Assembly (NCBI GenBank): GCA_035546975.1
Contig: DASZVS010000002.1
Coordinates: 1 to 22,746, forward strand
Length of the DNA stretch: 22,746 bases
Direction: 5' to 3'
Origin: JARIHC01 sp035546975
GTDB taxonomy: Bacteria > Patescibacteriota > Saccharimonadia > Saccharimonadales > UBA4665
Below, one piece after another: positions 14,446 through 22,737 of this stretch (the stretch's first letter is position 1; each line of letters starts with the position of its first letter). The notes under the pieces are model-generated. The model ran no database searches. It was not told the origin of the DNA and saw only the letters and a list, made by a program, of their open reading frames with translations. A program made the position numbers and the translations under genes.

Positions 14446-15554
14446 GCAAACCGCAGAAACCTTCATATGCCGAAGCTGGCGTTGATTATAGCGCCATGGA
14501 CCCGATAAAAATCCTGGCCCAAAAGAGTGCCGCCGGCACGGCCAATGGCCTCGAAGCCTTCAACGCCAAAGAAATTGCGGCCAGCCGCGGCGAGTCAGCC
14601 TACGTCTGGGAAGAGCCTGACGCCTACCGTTCACTGGTCATCGAAGGGCTGGGCACGAAAAATCTCGTAGCGGACGCCGTGCGGCAGTTTAGTGGTAAAA
14701 CGCATTACGACGCGATTGCCCAGGATACCATCGCCATGGTAGTAAACGACCTGATTGTCGTCGGCGCCATGCCGCAAGTCGTGAACGCGTACTTTGCAGT
14801 CGGCGACTCACAGTGGCTTGCTGACGAAGAGCGCGCCCGCGATCTCATTAATGGCTGGGCGGGGGCCTGCAAAGCAATCGGCGCTACCTGGGGCGGGGGC
14901 GAAACACCGACGCTTAAAGGGATCATAGCCCCGGCAACCATTGATCTCGGCGGTTCGGCCGTCGGTATTATTAATCCAAAAGAACGGCTCGTTCTCGGCG
15001 ACAAACTTGCAGACGGTGATGCCATCGTGCTGGTAGAAAGCAGCGGCATTCACGCCAATGGCATCACCTTCGTACGCAATCTTGCAGAAAAAAACCCAGC
15101 CATCTACCAAGAAAAGTTATCTGATGGCCGGACGTTCGGCGAGGCTTTACTCTCTCCAACCCATCTGTATGTCTCTATGGTGCGTGACATCTTGGAGGTC
15201 GGCACCGATGTACATTATATGGTTAATATCACCGGCCACGGCTGGCGCAAGCTGATGCGCGCCACCCAGGAGTTCTCTTACATTCTTGATAAAATCCCGG
15301 AGCCGCAGCCAGAATTCCTCTTCATGCAAGAGCGCTCAGGCGTAGACGATACAGAAATGTACGGCAACTTCAATATGGGCGCCGGCTTTGCCGTATACGT
15401 CCCGGCAGAACAGGCAGAACAAGTTACCAAAATTGCCCGCCAAAACGGTCTCAAAGCTATCATCGCCGGTACTGTCCAAGCCGGCCATAAACAGGTTACA
15501 ATCAAGCCGCTTAACGTGACATTCCATGGGGAATCTTTAGGGGTGCGCGCGTGA
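14442..15554 (+). CDS. purM: Phosphoribosylformylglycinamidine cyclo-ligase (AIR synthase)
   Basis: A 370-residue enzyme closing the imidazole ring of AIR from FGAM with ATP (step 5). YAEAGVDYSAMDPIK (9-23) is the N-terminal signature. DTIAMVVNDLIVVGAMP (95-111) holds metal-binding Asp95 and Asp103. GGGETPTLKG (151-160), GIHANG (202-207, usually GLHSNG) and PTHLY (239-243) match PurM. It differs from the E. coli form in NITGHGWRKLMR (262-273), where most PurM proteins have HITGGG, and the N-terminus carries about 10 extra residues. I read it as a diverged but complete PurM. It overlaps the P-loop gene by ATGA and purL by GTGA (15551-15554), so the three are coupled. Confidence 0.9.
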   Translation: MSKPQKPSYAEAGVDYSAMDPIKILAQKSAAGTANGLEAFNAKEIAASRGESAYVWEEPDAYRSLVIEGLGTKNLVADAVRQFSGKTHYDAIAQDTIAMVVNDLIVVGAMPQVVNAYFAVGDSQWLADEERARDLINGWAGACKAIGATWGGGETPTLKGIIAPATIDLGGSAVGIINPKERLVLGDKLADGDAIVLVESSGIHANGITFVRNLAEKNPAIYQEKLSDGRTFGEALLSPTHLYVSMVRDILEVGTDVHYMVNITGHGWRKLMRATQEFSYILDKIPEPQPEFLFMQERSGVDDTEMYGNFNMGAGFAVYVPAEQAEQVTKIARQNGLKAIIAGTVQAGHKQVTIKPLNVTFHGESLGVRA

Positions 15555-18500
15555 AAATTTATGGTAATATTTTGGCTTTGTCGAGTTTCCGCAAGCAGAA
15601 GTTGCTCGCTAAACTCCAAAATATCGATCCACATATCACAAATGTCACAGCAGAATATGTCCACTTTGCGGATCTCACAGCCGCAGCGCTACGCCCGGAG
15701 GATAATGCTAAACTGCAAAAATTGCTTAGCTATGGCACCCCGCTTAAAGGCGCCAAAAAAGGCGAACTATTGCTGGTAGTGCCGAGGCCCGGTACCATTT
15801 CTCCCTGGTCGTCCAAAGCTACTGATATCGTAAAAAATTCCGGCATTCAGGGCGTGGAGCGGGTTGAGCGAGGCATCGCCTATTACGTTGAGGGCTCTAA
15901 GAAGCTGGACAGGGACGCCGTAGCAGTGCTCTTGCATGACCGCATGGTTGAAAACGTCCTCGGCAGCATGGACGCTGCCGCCCAACTTTTCGCGAGCACC
16001 AAACCTAAGCCGCTTATTACTATCGACTTATTGAAAAAAGGCAAAAAAGCCCTGGACGCTGCTAACCGGGATATGGGCCTGGCGCTCGCAGAAGACGAAA
16101 TCGAATATCTCAATGAAGCCTATGCACAATTGCAACGCAACCCGACTGACGTTGAGCTCGTAATGTTCGCCCAAGTGAACAGCGAACACTGCCGGCACAA
16201 AGTATTTAATGCCGACTGGATCATAGACGGCAAAAAACAGCCGAAAAGCCTTTTCAAAATGATAAAAAATACGTACGAGCAAGGCGGCCAGGACGTATTA
16301 TCGGCATACTCGGACAATGCCGCGGTGATTGCGGGCGTAGCGGCAGGCCGTTGGTATCCTGACGCCAAAACCCGGGCATACGCGTATCACCAGGAGCCTA
16401 TCCATTCCGTTATTAAGGTCGAGACACACAACCATCCAACGGCAATCGCCCCGAATCCTGGAGCGGGAACAGGCGTTGGCGGGGAAATTCGCGATGAGGC
16501 AGCCACGGGCCGCGGGGCAAAAACGAAGATGGGCCTCACCGGCTTCAGCGTATCGAACCTCCAGCTGCCCGATGCAGCGCAGCCATGGGAAAAACCGTAT
16601 GGCAAGCCGGGCCGTATTACTTCTGCGCTGGGCATTATGCTTGAGGCGCCCATAGGCGGCTCATCATATGCTAATGAATTCGGGCGGCCGAATGTTGCTG
16701 GATATTTCCGCACCTACGAAGAGGATGCGGGCAAAGATCGATGGGGATACCATAAACCGATCATGATCGCCGGAGGCCTGGGCAATATCCGGGACATGCA
16801 CGTCCAGAAAGGGAAACTGGCGAACGGGGATAAACTCATCGTGCTGGGCGGCCCCGCCATGCTGATCGGGCTCGGCGGCGGCGCAGCTTCCAGCATGCAA
16901 GCCGGAGCCAGCAGTGAGGATCTCGATTTTGCCTCCGTTCAGCGCGCCAATGCCGAAATAGAACGCCGCTGCCAAGAAGTTATCGATGCGTGCTGGGCGC
17001 TCGGCGATACAAATCCGATCGTCTCAATCCATGACGTCGGCGCCGGCGGGCTATCAAACGCCTTTCCGGAACTCGTCCACGATTCGGAGCTGGGAGCAAC
17101 CTTTGAACTTCGCGATATCCCGAGCGCCGAGCCGGGACTTTCCCCTATGGAAATTTGGTGCAATGAATCCCAGGAACGGTTTGTGCTGGGCGTAAAAGAG
17201 GAAGACCTGGGCCGCTTCGAAGCCATCTGCGCCCGCGAAAAGTGCCCGTTTGCCGTAATTGGTACCGCCACCAAAGATCCAGCACTTGTCCTGCACGACA
17301 AATTATCCGGCACGACGCCAATTGACTTGCCCATGTCTACGCTATTTGGCAAACCTCCAAAAGTAGTGAAAGATATTGCGACGGCTGGCCAACAACATGC
17401 TTCAGTCCGCACCGAAGGCATCGACGTTGCCGAAGCGGTCAAAAGAGTACTCCGCATGCCTGCTGTCGGCAGCAAAAAATTTCTCATTACGATCGGGGAC
17501 CGGACAGTCGGAGGGCTGATAACCCGCGACCAGATGGTCGGCCCATGGCAAGTACCGGTCAGCGACGTTGCCGTTGCGGCACGGAGCTTTGATACGGAAT
17601 CCGGCGAAGCGATGGCCATGGGCGAACGCACGCCGCTCGCCATCATTAATGCGCCCGCTTCGGCGCGCATAGCCGTCGGCGAGACCATCACAAACCTCCT
17701 GGCTGCCGACATAGAAAAGCTTACCGATATCAAGCTCTCCGCCAACTGGCAAGCTGCCAGCGGCTACGCCCAGGAAGACGAAAAGCTTTTCAATGCCGTC
17801 CAGGCCATCGGCGAGGATTTCTGCCCAGATCTAGGCATTACTATACCCGTCGGCAAAGACTCAATGAGCATGCGGACAGTGTGGGAAGAAAAGGGCAAAA
17901 CAAAAAGCGTTACGGCGCCAATGTCACTGGTAATTAGCGGCTTTGCGCCAGTTAGCGACGTAGGGCGCACACTGACGCCCGAACTCAACTTGTCCGTAGA
18001 AAGCGAACTGTTTTTGATAGATCTCGGGAGAGGCAAAAGCCGGCTCGGCGGCTCGGTTTTTGCCCAAGCATATAACCAGGTTGGCGATGAAACGCCCGAC
18101 GCCGACGCCGCAAGCCTTAAGAAATTCTTTGCAGCCATAACCGGGCTAAAAAAGGAGGATAAGATTCTCGCGTATCATGACCGGTCAGACGGAGGGCTAT
18201 TCGCCTGTGTTTGCGAAATGGCCTTCGCCGCCCGTTGCGGCCTCGGCATACGGCTGAAGGAACTACCGGGCAATACGATTCAAAAATTATTTACAGAGGA
18301 ACTTGGCGCTGTTATCCAGGTCCGAAAAAGTGAAGCCGAAAGTGTATACGAAAGTCTCACAGAAGCGCTCGGCGGAGGCATATACCGTATTGGCGCGCCG
18401 AAAAAGACGGAAACTGTCACCTTTGACTGCGGTGACGACACCTACCAAAGCACCCGCGCCGAACTGGAGAGCTGGTGGGCTGAAACGAGCTACCATATAC

Positions 18501-19399
18501 AGAAATTGCGCGACAATCCGGTCTGTGCAGACGAGGAATTTGCAGGTATAAAAGATGCTAAAAATATAGGTTTTTCGGCGAATATAACTTTTAAGCCGAG
18601 TAAAAACCGTTATTCAAAGCGGCCGAAAGTCGCCATTTTCAGGGAACAGGGGGTAAACGGAGAGCTTGAGATGGCGGCAGCCTTCGATAAGGCAGGTTTT
18701 ACCAGCGTAGACGTCCATCTCAGCGATCTCCTGGCCGGCAGCGTATCACTCGATGATTTCGCCGGCTTGGCAGCCTGCGGCGGCTTTTCGTATGGGGATG
18801 TGCTTGGCGCCGGCGAGGGCTGGGCCAAATCCATTCTCTTCCAGCCAAAATTACGCGAACAGCTACAGAACTTCTTTACCCGACCTGAAACGTTCAGCTT
18901 GGGCGTATGCAACGGCTGCCAAATGCTTGCCGCCCTCAAAGAACTTATACCTGGTGCCGAGACCTGGCCGGAGTTTTTGAAAAATAAATCCGAACAATTT
19001 GAAGGCAGAGTCTCTACCGTCAAGATAAATGACACGCCGTCGGTATTTTTCAAGGGTATGGCAGGGTCATACTTGCAGATCCCCGTCGCCCATGGCGAAG
19101 GCCGCGCCGTTTTTGCTTCTGAAGCTGCAAAGCAAGAAGCCTTGCAGAGAAACCTCATTCCGATCCAGTATGTGGATAATAGCCACCGGGTAACCGAAAC
19201 GTACCCATACAATCCCAACGGATCAGAGCGGGGTATTACTGCTTTGACTACGCCAGACGGCAGGGCGACCATCATGATGCCGCATCCGGAACGCGGCTTT
19301 ATGTCACGCCAACTTTCTTGGCACCCAGCGAACTGGGGTGAAGATTCGCCGTGGCTCCAACTCTTCCGGAATGCCCGGGAATGGGTTGAAGAACGCTGA
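15551..19399 (+). CDS. purL: Phosphoribosylformylglycinamidine synthase, long fused form
   Basis: A 1282-residue enzyme converting FGAR, glutamine and ATP to FGAM (step 4). It is the large single-chain form (E. coli type, about 1295 residues). The N-terminal part is a PurS-like domain. NSEHCRHKVFNADWIIDG near residue 210 marks the linker and first synthase half, and KVETHNHPTAIAPNPGAGTG begins near 290 with the ATP/Mg site. A second PurM-like half includes PVGKDSMSMRT and YHDRSDGGLF. A C-terminal class I glutaminase domain has GVCNGCQML with nucleophile Cys1120 and PHPERGF with His1245 and Glu1247. No PurQ or PurS gene is therefore needed. The start is a GTG inside the purM stop (GTGA). The final segment, SWHPANWGEDSPWLQLFRNAR, is strikingly close to the gammaproteobacterial protein. 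Confidence 0.96.
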   Translation: MKIYGNILALSSFRKQKLLAKLQNIDPHITNVTAEYVHFADLTAAALRPEDNAKLQKLLSYGTPLKGAKKGELLLVVPRPGTISPWSSKATDIVKNSGIQGVERVERGIAYYVEGSKKLDRDAVAVLLHDRMVENVLGSMDAAAQLFASTKPKPLITIDLLKKGKKALDAANRDMGLALAEDEIEYLNEAYAQLQRNPTDVELVMFAQVNSEHCRHKVFNADWIIDGKKQPKSLFKMIKNTYEQGGQDVLSAYSDNAAVIAGVAAGRWYPDAKTRAYAYHQEPIHSVIKVETHNHPTAIAPNPGAGTGVGGEIRDEAATGRGAKTKMGLTGFSVSNLQLPDAAQPWEKPYGKPGRITSALGIMLEAPIGGSSYANEFGRPNVAGYFRTYEEDAGKDRWGYHKPIMIAGGLGNIRDMHVQKGKLANGDKLIVLGGPAMLIGLGGGAASSMQAGASSEDLDFASVQRANAEIERRCQEVIDACWALGDTNPIVSIHDVGAGGLSNAFPELVHDSELGATFELRDIPSAEPGLSPMEIWCNESQERFVLGVKEEDLGRFEAICAREKCPFAVIGTATKDPALVLHDKLSGTTPIDLPMSTLFGKPPKVVKDIATAGQQHASVRTEGIDVAEAVKRVLRMPAVGSKKFLITIGDRTVGGLITRDQMVGPWQVPVSDVAVAARSFDTESGEAMAMGERTPLAIINAPASARIAVGETITNLLAADIEKLTDIKLSANWQAASGYAQEDEKLFNAVQAIGEDFCPDLGITIPVGKDSMSMRTVWEEKGKTKSVTAPMSLVISGFAPVSDVGRTLTPELNLSVESELFLIDLGRGKSRLGGSVFAQAYNQVGDETPDADAASLKKFFAAITGLKKEDKILAYHDRSDGGLFACVCEMAFAARCGLGIRLKELPGNTIQKLFTEELGAVIQVRKSEAESVYESLTEALGGGIYRIGAPKKTETVTFDCGDDTYQSTRAELESWWAETSYHIQKLRDNPVCADEEFAGIKDAKNIGFSANITFKPSKNRYSKRPKVAIFREQGVNGELEMAAAFDKAGFTSVDVHLSDLLAGSVSLDDFAGLAACGGFSYGDVLGAGEGWAKSILFQPKLREQLQNFFTRPETFSLGVCNGCQMLAALKELIPGAETWPEFLKNKSEQFEGRVSTVKINDTPSVFFKGMAGSYLQIPVAHGEGRAVFASEAAKQEALQRNLIPIQYVDNSHRVTETYPYNPNGSERGITALTTPDGRATIMMPHPERGFMSRQLSWHPANWGEDSPWLQLFRNAREWVEER

Positions 19400-19419
19400 C
19401 AAACTAACTAAACCGCTTA

Positions 19420-19428
19420 TGCTAGAAT
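19420..19428 (+). promoter_or_regulatory. Extended -10 promoter of the lipase gene (leaderless)
   Basis: TGCTAGAAT forms an extended -10 element that ends 6 bases before ATG 19435. No clear -35 is seen. It starts 21 bases after the purL stop codon and separates this gene from the purine operon. Confidence 0.6.
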
Positions 19429-19434
19429 GAGGCC

Positions 19435-20730
19435 ATGGCCGCCAGCAAAAAAAGATCTGGTCAATTCAAACCGTTATCGAAGAGTTCGTTTTTATCACGC
19501 CACTGGCATGTTAAGCATTTTTTGATTGGCGCCCTGGTAATCATTATTGTCATAGCCGGGCTGTTTGGATATTCAAAATATCATGCCGATCACCGCCAAA
19601 ACCAGCTGCAACCTTTTTATAACACTGCTGGGTTGAGCCTTGCCGGTCCGATGGGGCAGGTAGTGCGCAGCGAACCGCTTGGCGTGCAAGTACAGAACGG
19701 CTCGGCGCTCCGGGTCTTGTACCGGAGCCAGCAGGCTAACGGGACCGCTACTTTCTCTTCGGGCATGGTATTCATTCCGAATAATGACAACTCTGGCACG
19801 CCACGGCCCGTAGTAGCATGGGCGCACGGCACAGTTGGCATGGGCGACCAATGCGCGCCGTCGCGAACTCAAAATCCCACGAGCAATATCGACTGGGTTA
19901 ATGCCATGCTGGCAAAAGGCTGGGTAGTGACCGCTACGGATTATGCGGGCCTCGGCACTCCGGGCACAGAAGGTTATTTAGTGGGTGGGGACGAGGCCAA
20001 AGACGTTTTAAATAGCGTCCGGGCACTCCAATACATTCCTTCAGCGCATGCCGGCGCGACCTTCGCGGTTTTCGGACATTCGCAGGGCGGGCATTCAGCT
20101 CTTTTCACAGCCGCCGAGGCCAGTACATACGCCCCGGACCTGCACTTGGTAGGGACCGTGGCTGCAGCGCCCGCGGCCGAGTTGGTAGCGCTCTTGAACG
20201 AAACATCGGGCACTACGCTAGATTGGGTTATCGGACCGGAAGTACTTGAATCGTGGCCTCCAGTTTACCCAGGTCTTAATCCACAAGCAGTTACTACCAA
20301 ATTTGGTTATAACAACTATAAAAAAATCGCTAATCAGTGCATCGTGGCGGCCGCTCTCCAAGGACAGGTACGCAACAAATTCAAACAACAATTCTTCAGT
20401 ACTGACGTGGCTAAAATTCCCGCCTGGAACGCCGCGGCCCAGAGCGAAACGGCCCCGATCCTCGCGCCGCCACAGCCCGTCCTAGTCGCAGAAAGCCTGA
20501 GCGACAAAGTCGTACTGCCTAACACCACGGCGCTATATATAAAACAGGCGTGCCAAGCCGGGTCGGATCTCACCTCAATATGGATAAATAATGTCAGCCA
20601 CCAAGACATTCCATCAATCATCTCGCCTCAGGTAATAAGCTGGATAAATAGCCGCTTCCAGGGCCAGGCGTCGATCTCGAACTGCGGACAAGCTTTGCCC
20701 GTTACTCCGGCTGCGGCTCCGACTACATAA
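19435..20730 (+). CDS. Membrane-anchored secretory-lipase-type alpha/beta hydrolase
   Basis: A 431-residue protein with a basic N-terminus (KKRSGQFK...RHWHVKH) and one membrane segment at about 29-46 (FLIGALVIIIVIAGLFGY), so the catalytic part is outside the cell as a type II-anchored enzyme. WAHGTVGMGDQC (129-140) gives the oxyanion His-Gly, GHSQGGHSALF (214-224) the nucleophilic elbow with Ser216, ESLSDKVV the acid Asp357, and VSHQDIP the His389. This is the LIP-family (secretory lipase) pattern known from Actinobacteria and fungi. Cysteines at 140, 302, 372 and 417 could form disulfides, in keeping with export. It has its own promoter after purL. It would hydrolyse external lipid esters or similar esters; for a host-attached organism that could mean host lipids, which is inference. 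Confidence 0.85.
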   Translation: MAASKKRSGQFKPLSKSSFLSRHWHVKHFLIGALVIIIVIAGLFGYSKYHADHRQNQLQPFYNTAGLSLAGPMGQVVRSEPLGVQVQNGSALRVLYRSQQANGTATFSSGMVFIPNNDNSGTPRPVVAWAHGTVGMGDQCAPSRTQNPTSNIDWVNAMLAKGWVVTATDYAGLGTPGTEGYLVGGDEAKDVLNSVRALQYIPSAHAGATFAVFGHSQGGHSALFTAAEASTYAPDLHLVGTVAAAPAAELVALLNETSGTTLDWVIGPEVLESWPPVYPGLNPQAVTTKFGYNNYKKIANQCIVAAALQGQVRNKFKQQFFSTDVAKIPAWNAAAQSETAPILAPPQPVLVAESLSDKVVLPNTTALYIKQACQAGSDLTSIWINNVSHQDIPSIISPQVISWINSRFQGQASISNCGQALPVTPAAAPTT

Positions 20731-20860
20731 TTAAATTACGCTGTCTACAGTAAGAAATTTCGCTGTACAAACAGCAATAAAAAGGCTTAATACTAGGTAT
20801 CGTGCAGCGGGAGTAGTCGCGCGGAGTAGGAAGAAGTAAAAGTAGCATATTGGGGGTTAC

Positions 20861-21757
20861 ATGCATAAAGCGGCGCTGGCAAATTCAATATCACGTTATA
20901 AGTTCAAACTCGCGGTTGCTGCCAGCGGCATCACTGCGGCGCTCATACTAGCTTTTGCGCCGGCGGCAGGAGCTGTTACCATCGGCGGTCCGAGTGACTG
21001 CGATAATAACGCGATTATAAAATGTGGCGCGCATTCAACAAGCGAAGTTATAAATAACTACAATGCCAGCGCGTACGTGCGAGGAGTGTACGCGTACTTC
21101 GGAATTAGTAATGCGGATATAAATAGCATGCCGAGCAATGATAGCGTAGGCTACGTTACTAAAGACGGCAACGTCTTTGTAAACGGGCAATCCAAGGCCG
21201 TCGCCACGAACGCCATAACCGGGGGCCGTCAAGATATAGGAAATAGTACGCGCGTGAATTATCAGGGGGCAATATTTTTCGTGCGCCCGCCGAGCGTATC
21301 GTTTCAGCAGAATTCTTTGCCGGCTTTTGTCGTTATGAAAAACGGCACGTTCCAATTCGCCGTCATTGCAAGCTGCGGAAATGCCGTAAAAGCAACCCCG
21401 GCGCAAAGTCCTACACCCCAGGCTGTAACGCCCGCGCCCACCAAACCGAAGACTCCTACGACACGCACTCCGGCCCCGAAGCCGGCTCCCGCCCCAGCAG
21501 CCCAAGTACAACAGCAAACCCAGTCTCAAAACCAGAGCGTTAACGTTACTAATACTCAGAACGTAACCACAGGCTCCTCCCAGCCCCAAGCAGCCCCCCA
21601 ACAGACATCATCAGCCACCACAAGCAGCCAACCCGAATCGCAGCCAACCAGCCTTGTAAATACAGGTTCCACAGGAACGATAGGCGTCTTTCTTGCAGCT
21701 GTCGCAGCAGGTATATTCGGATACCGCCGCTATCTCATACGTCGTCTCAACGGATAA
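20861..21757 (+). CDS. Sortase-type cell-surface protein with LVNTG signal
   Basis: A 298-residue exported protein. A hydrophobic segment at about 17-38 (LAVAASGITAALILAFAPAAGA) acts as signal peptide. The domain at 40-175 begins GPSDCDNNAIIKCGAHS, continues through YAYFGISNADINSM, VTKDGNVFVNGQ and NAITGGRQDIG, and ends FQFAVIASCGNAVK. I recall this domain from many Saccharibacteria surface proteins. Cys47, Cys55 and Cys172 are all in it. A Pro/Thr/Gln-rich stalk (176-262) follows. The C-terminus has LVNTG (265-269), a membrane helix (about 272-287) and the basic tail RRYLIRR, which is a variant of the LPxTG sorting signal with Val for Pro. GGGGG before the ATG is the ribosome binding site. 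It would be covalently anchored or lodged in the wall. Its role is unknown. Confidence 0.8.
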   Translation: MHKAALANSISRYKFKLAVAASGITAALILAFAPAAGAVTIGGPSDCDNNAIIKCGAHSTSEVINNYNASAYVRGVYAYFGISNADINSMPSNDSVGYVTKDGNVFVNGQSKAVATNAITGGRQDIGNSTRVNYQGAIFFVRPPSVSFQQNSLPAFVVMKNGTFQFAVIASCGNAVKATPAQSPTPQAVTPAPTKPKTPTTRTPAPKPAPAPAAQVQQQTQSQNQSVNVTNTQNVTTGSSQPQAAPQQTSSATTSSQPESQPTSLVNTGSTGTIGVFLAAVAAGIFGYRRYLIRRLNG

Positions 21758-21829
21758 AAAATAAGCAGGGTTATTAGTTTAATAAATTAAATCAATTAAA
21801 TAAGAAAGGATTAATATTGATTACGCATT

Positions 21830-21857
21830 TTGGCAGCACGCCCTTATGTGGTAATCT
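21830..21857 (+). promoter_or_regulatory. Candidate promoter of the GNAT-like gene
   Basis: TTGGCA (21830-21835) and TAATCT (21852-21857) are 16 bases apart, with TG one base before the -10 (extended form). The leader to ATG 21868 would be only a few bases. This supports 21868 over the TTG at 21817. Confidence 0.45.
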
Positions 21858-21867
21858 ATCAAACCAT

Positions 21868-22671
21868 ATGTCTCAAAAAAATCTTGGAATCGAAGAAACA
21901 ACATTTGCGCCAAACCTCGCCGAGGAAATTGAACGGCAACAACGAATTAGTGAAAAACTAGCAGGCATAGCCACGGCAGGCCTAGGGGTTATACCAGAAA
22001 CGTATGAAGCGGGTGGCAAGCGCGTGCCGACGGATTTCTACACCGTGACTACTTGGCCGACGCCTGAGAATCCATTACGGCCCGGGGTGCGTTTTCATGC
22101 AGAAAAAGGCAGTGACGAGATACTGCTCTGGGAAATTGACTTAGGCGACGAAGAGCTGGAAGGCCACGGGATCGGTTCTCTCATGCTCCCCCAAATAGTC
22201 CAATATCATAATACGCACCTGCGCAGGCCCGTTAGAGTTCGCCGTTTGCCCGGCAAGACCACCCGGCAACACCCGCTGATTTTGCGCAGGCAGCGCGGTA
22301 ATTTGGCCTTCATGCGGGCTCTCGACAGGGTTGCCGGCAGAGAAAATATATCATTTATGCACGACGGTGTCCGCTATGGCAGAAACGAAGAATTACCCTT
22401 CGAAGCCGTCCTTAGCAGGCAAGCCCTCCTGGATATGGCAAGAGAGAAGCCGGAGCCCGAGGAAGGACAGCAGGACGCTGAAGAATTTTCGGTATATGAC
22501 GTAGAAGCTCTCGTGATACCCGAACGATTTTTAAGTGTTAATATTCCGGTGCGTTTAGCACAGATTGCTACTGCTGCCAAGGCACGGCATGAGGCGCTAC
22601 AAGCAAGAATAGAAAAAGAAGAGAACGGGGATGGCGCAGACGATAGCGATAGCGACGCCTTGGCTGCGTAA
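21868..22671 (+). CDS. Unrecognised protein with a GNAT-like loop
   Basis: A 267-residue soluble protein that I cannot name. ILLWEIDLGDEELEGHGIGSLMLPQIVQYH (85-114) resembles motif A of GNAT acetyltransferases: a strand, then the acetyl-CoA loop GHGIGS and a helix. The later part NLAFMRALDRVAGRENISF is where the end of a GNAT domain would fall, but the other strands are not evident. A basic stretch (HLRRPVRVRRLPGKTTRQHP, 117-136) follows the loop. The C-terminal third (195-267) is acidic, with the tail EEENGDGADDSDSDALAA, and probably flexible. There is no signal peptide. It is preceded by 110 AT-rich bases and has its own likely promoter. A GNAT enzyme or a relative that has lost activity is possible. 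Confidence 0.7.
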   Translation: MSQKNLGIEETTFAPNLAEEIERQQRISEKLAGIATAGLGVIPETYEAGGKRVPTDFYTVTTWPTPENPLRPGVRFHAEKGSDEILLWEIDLGDEELEGHGIGSLMLPQIVQYHNTHLRRPVRVRRLPGKTTRQHPLILRRQRGNLAFMRALDRVAGRENISFMHDGVRYGRNEELPFEAVLSRQALLDMAREKPEPEEGQQDAEEFSVYDVEALVIPERFLSVNIPVRLAQIATAAKARHEALQARIEKEENGDGADDSDSDALAA

Positions 22672-22705
22672 TTAATTTTTTTACCGATATAAGAGAGAAA
22701 GCGTT

Positions 22706-22734
22706 TATACTACAAATAAAGCTAAATAGGAGGG
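22706..22734 (+). promoter_or_regulatory. -10 box and ribosome binding site of the right-edge gene
   Basis: TATACT (22706-22711) lies 26 bases before ATG 22738, and AGGAGGG (22728-22734) ends 3 bases before it. No convincing -35 is visible. This start has a leader and Shine-Dalgarno, unlike most promoter-proximal genes here. Confidence 0.5.
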
Positions 22735-22737
22735 TTT

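Noticed and set aside
20762..20775. Hairpin GCTGT-ACAA-ACAGC after the lipase gene as a terminator
   Set aside because: The stem is only 5 bp and is followed by A-rich sequence, not Ts, on the plus strand.
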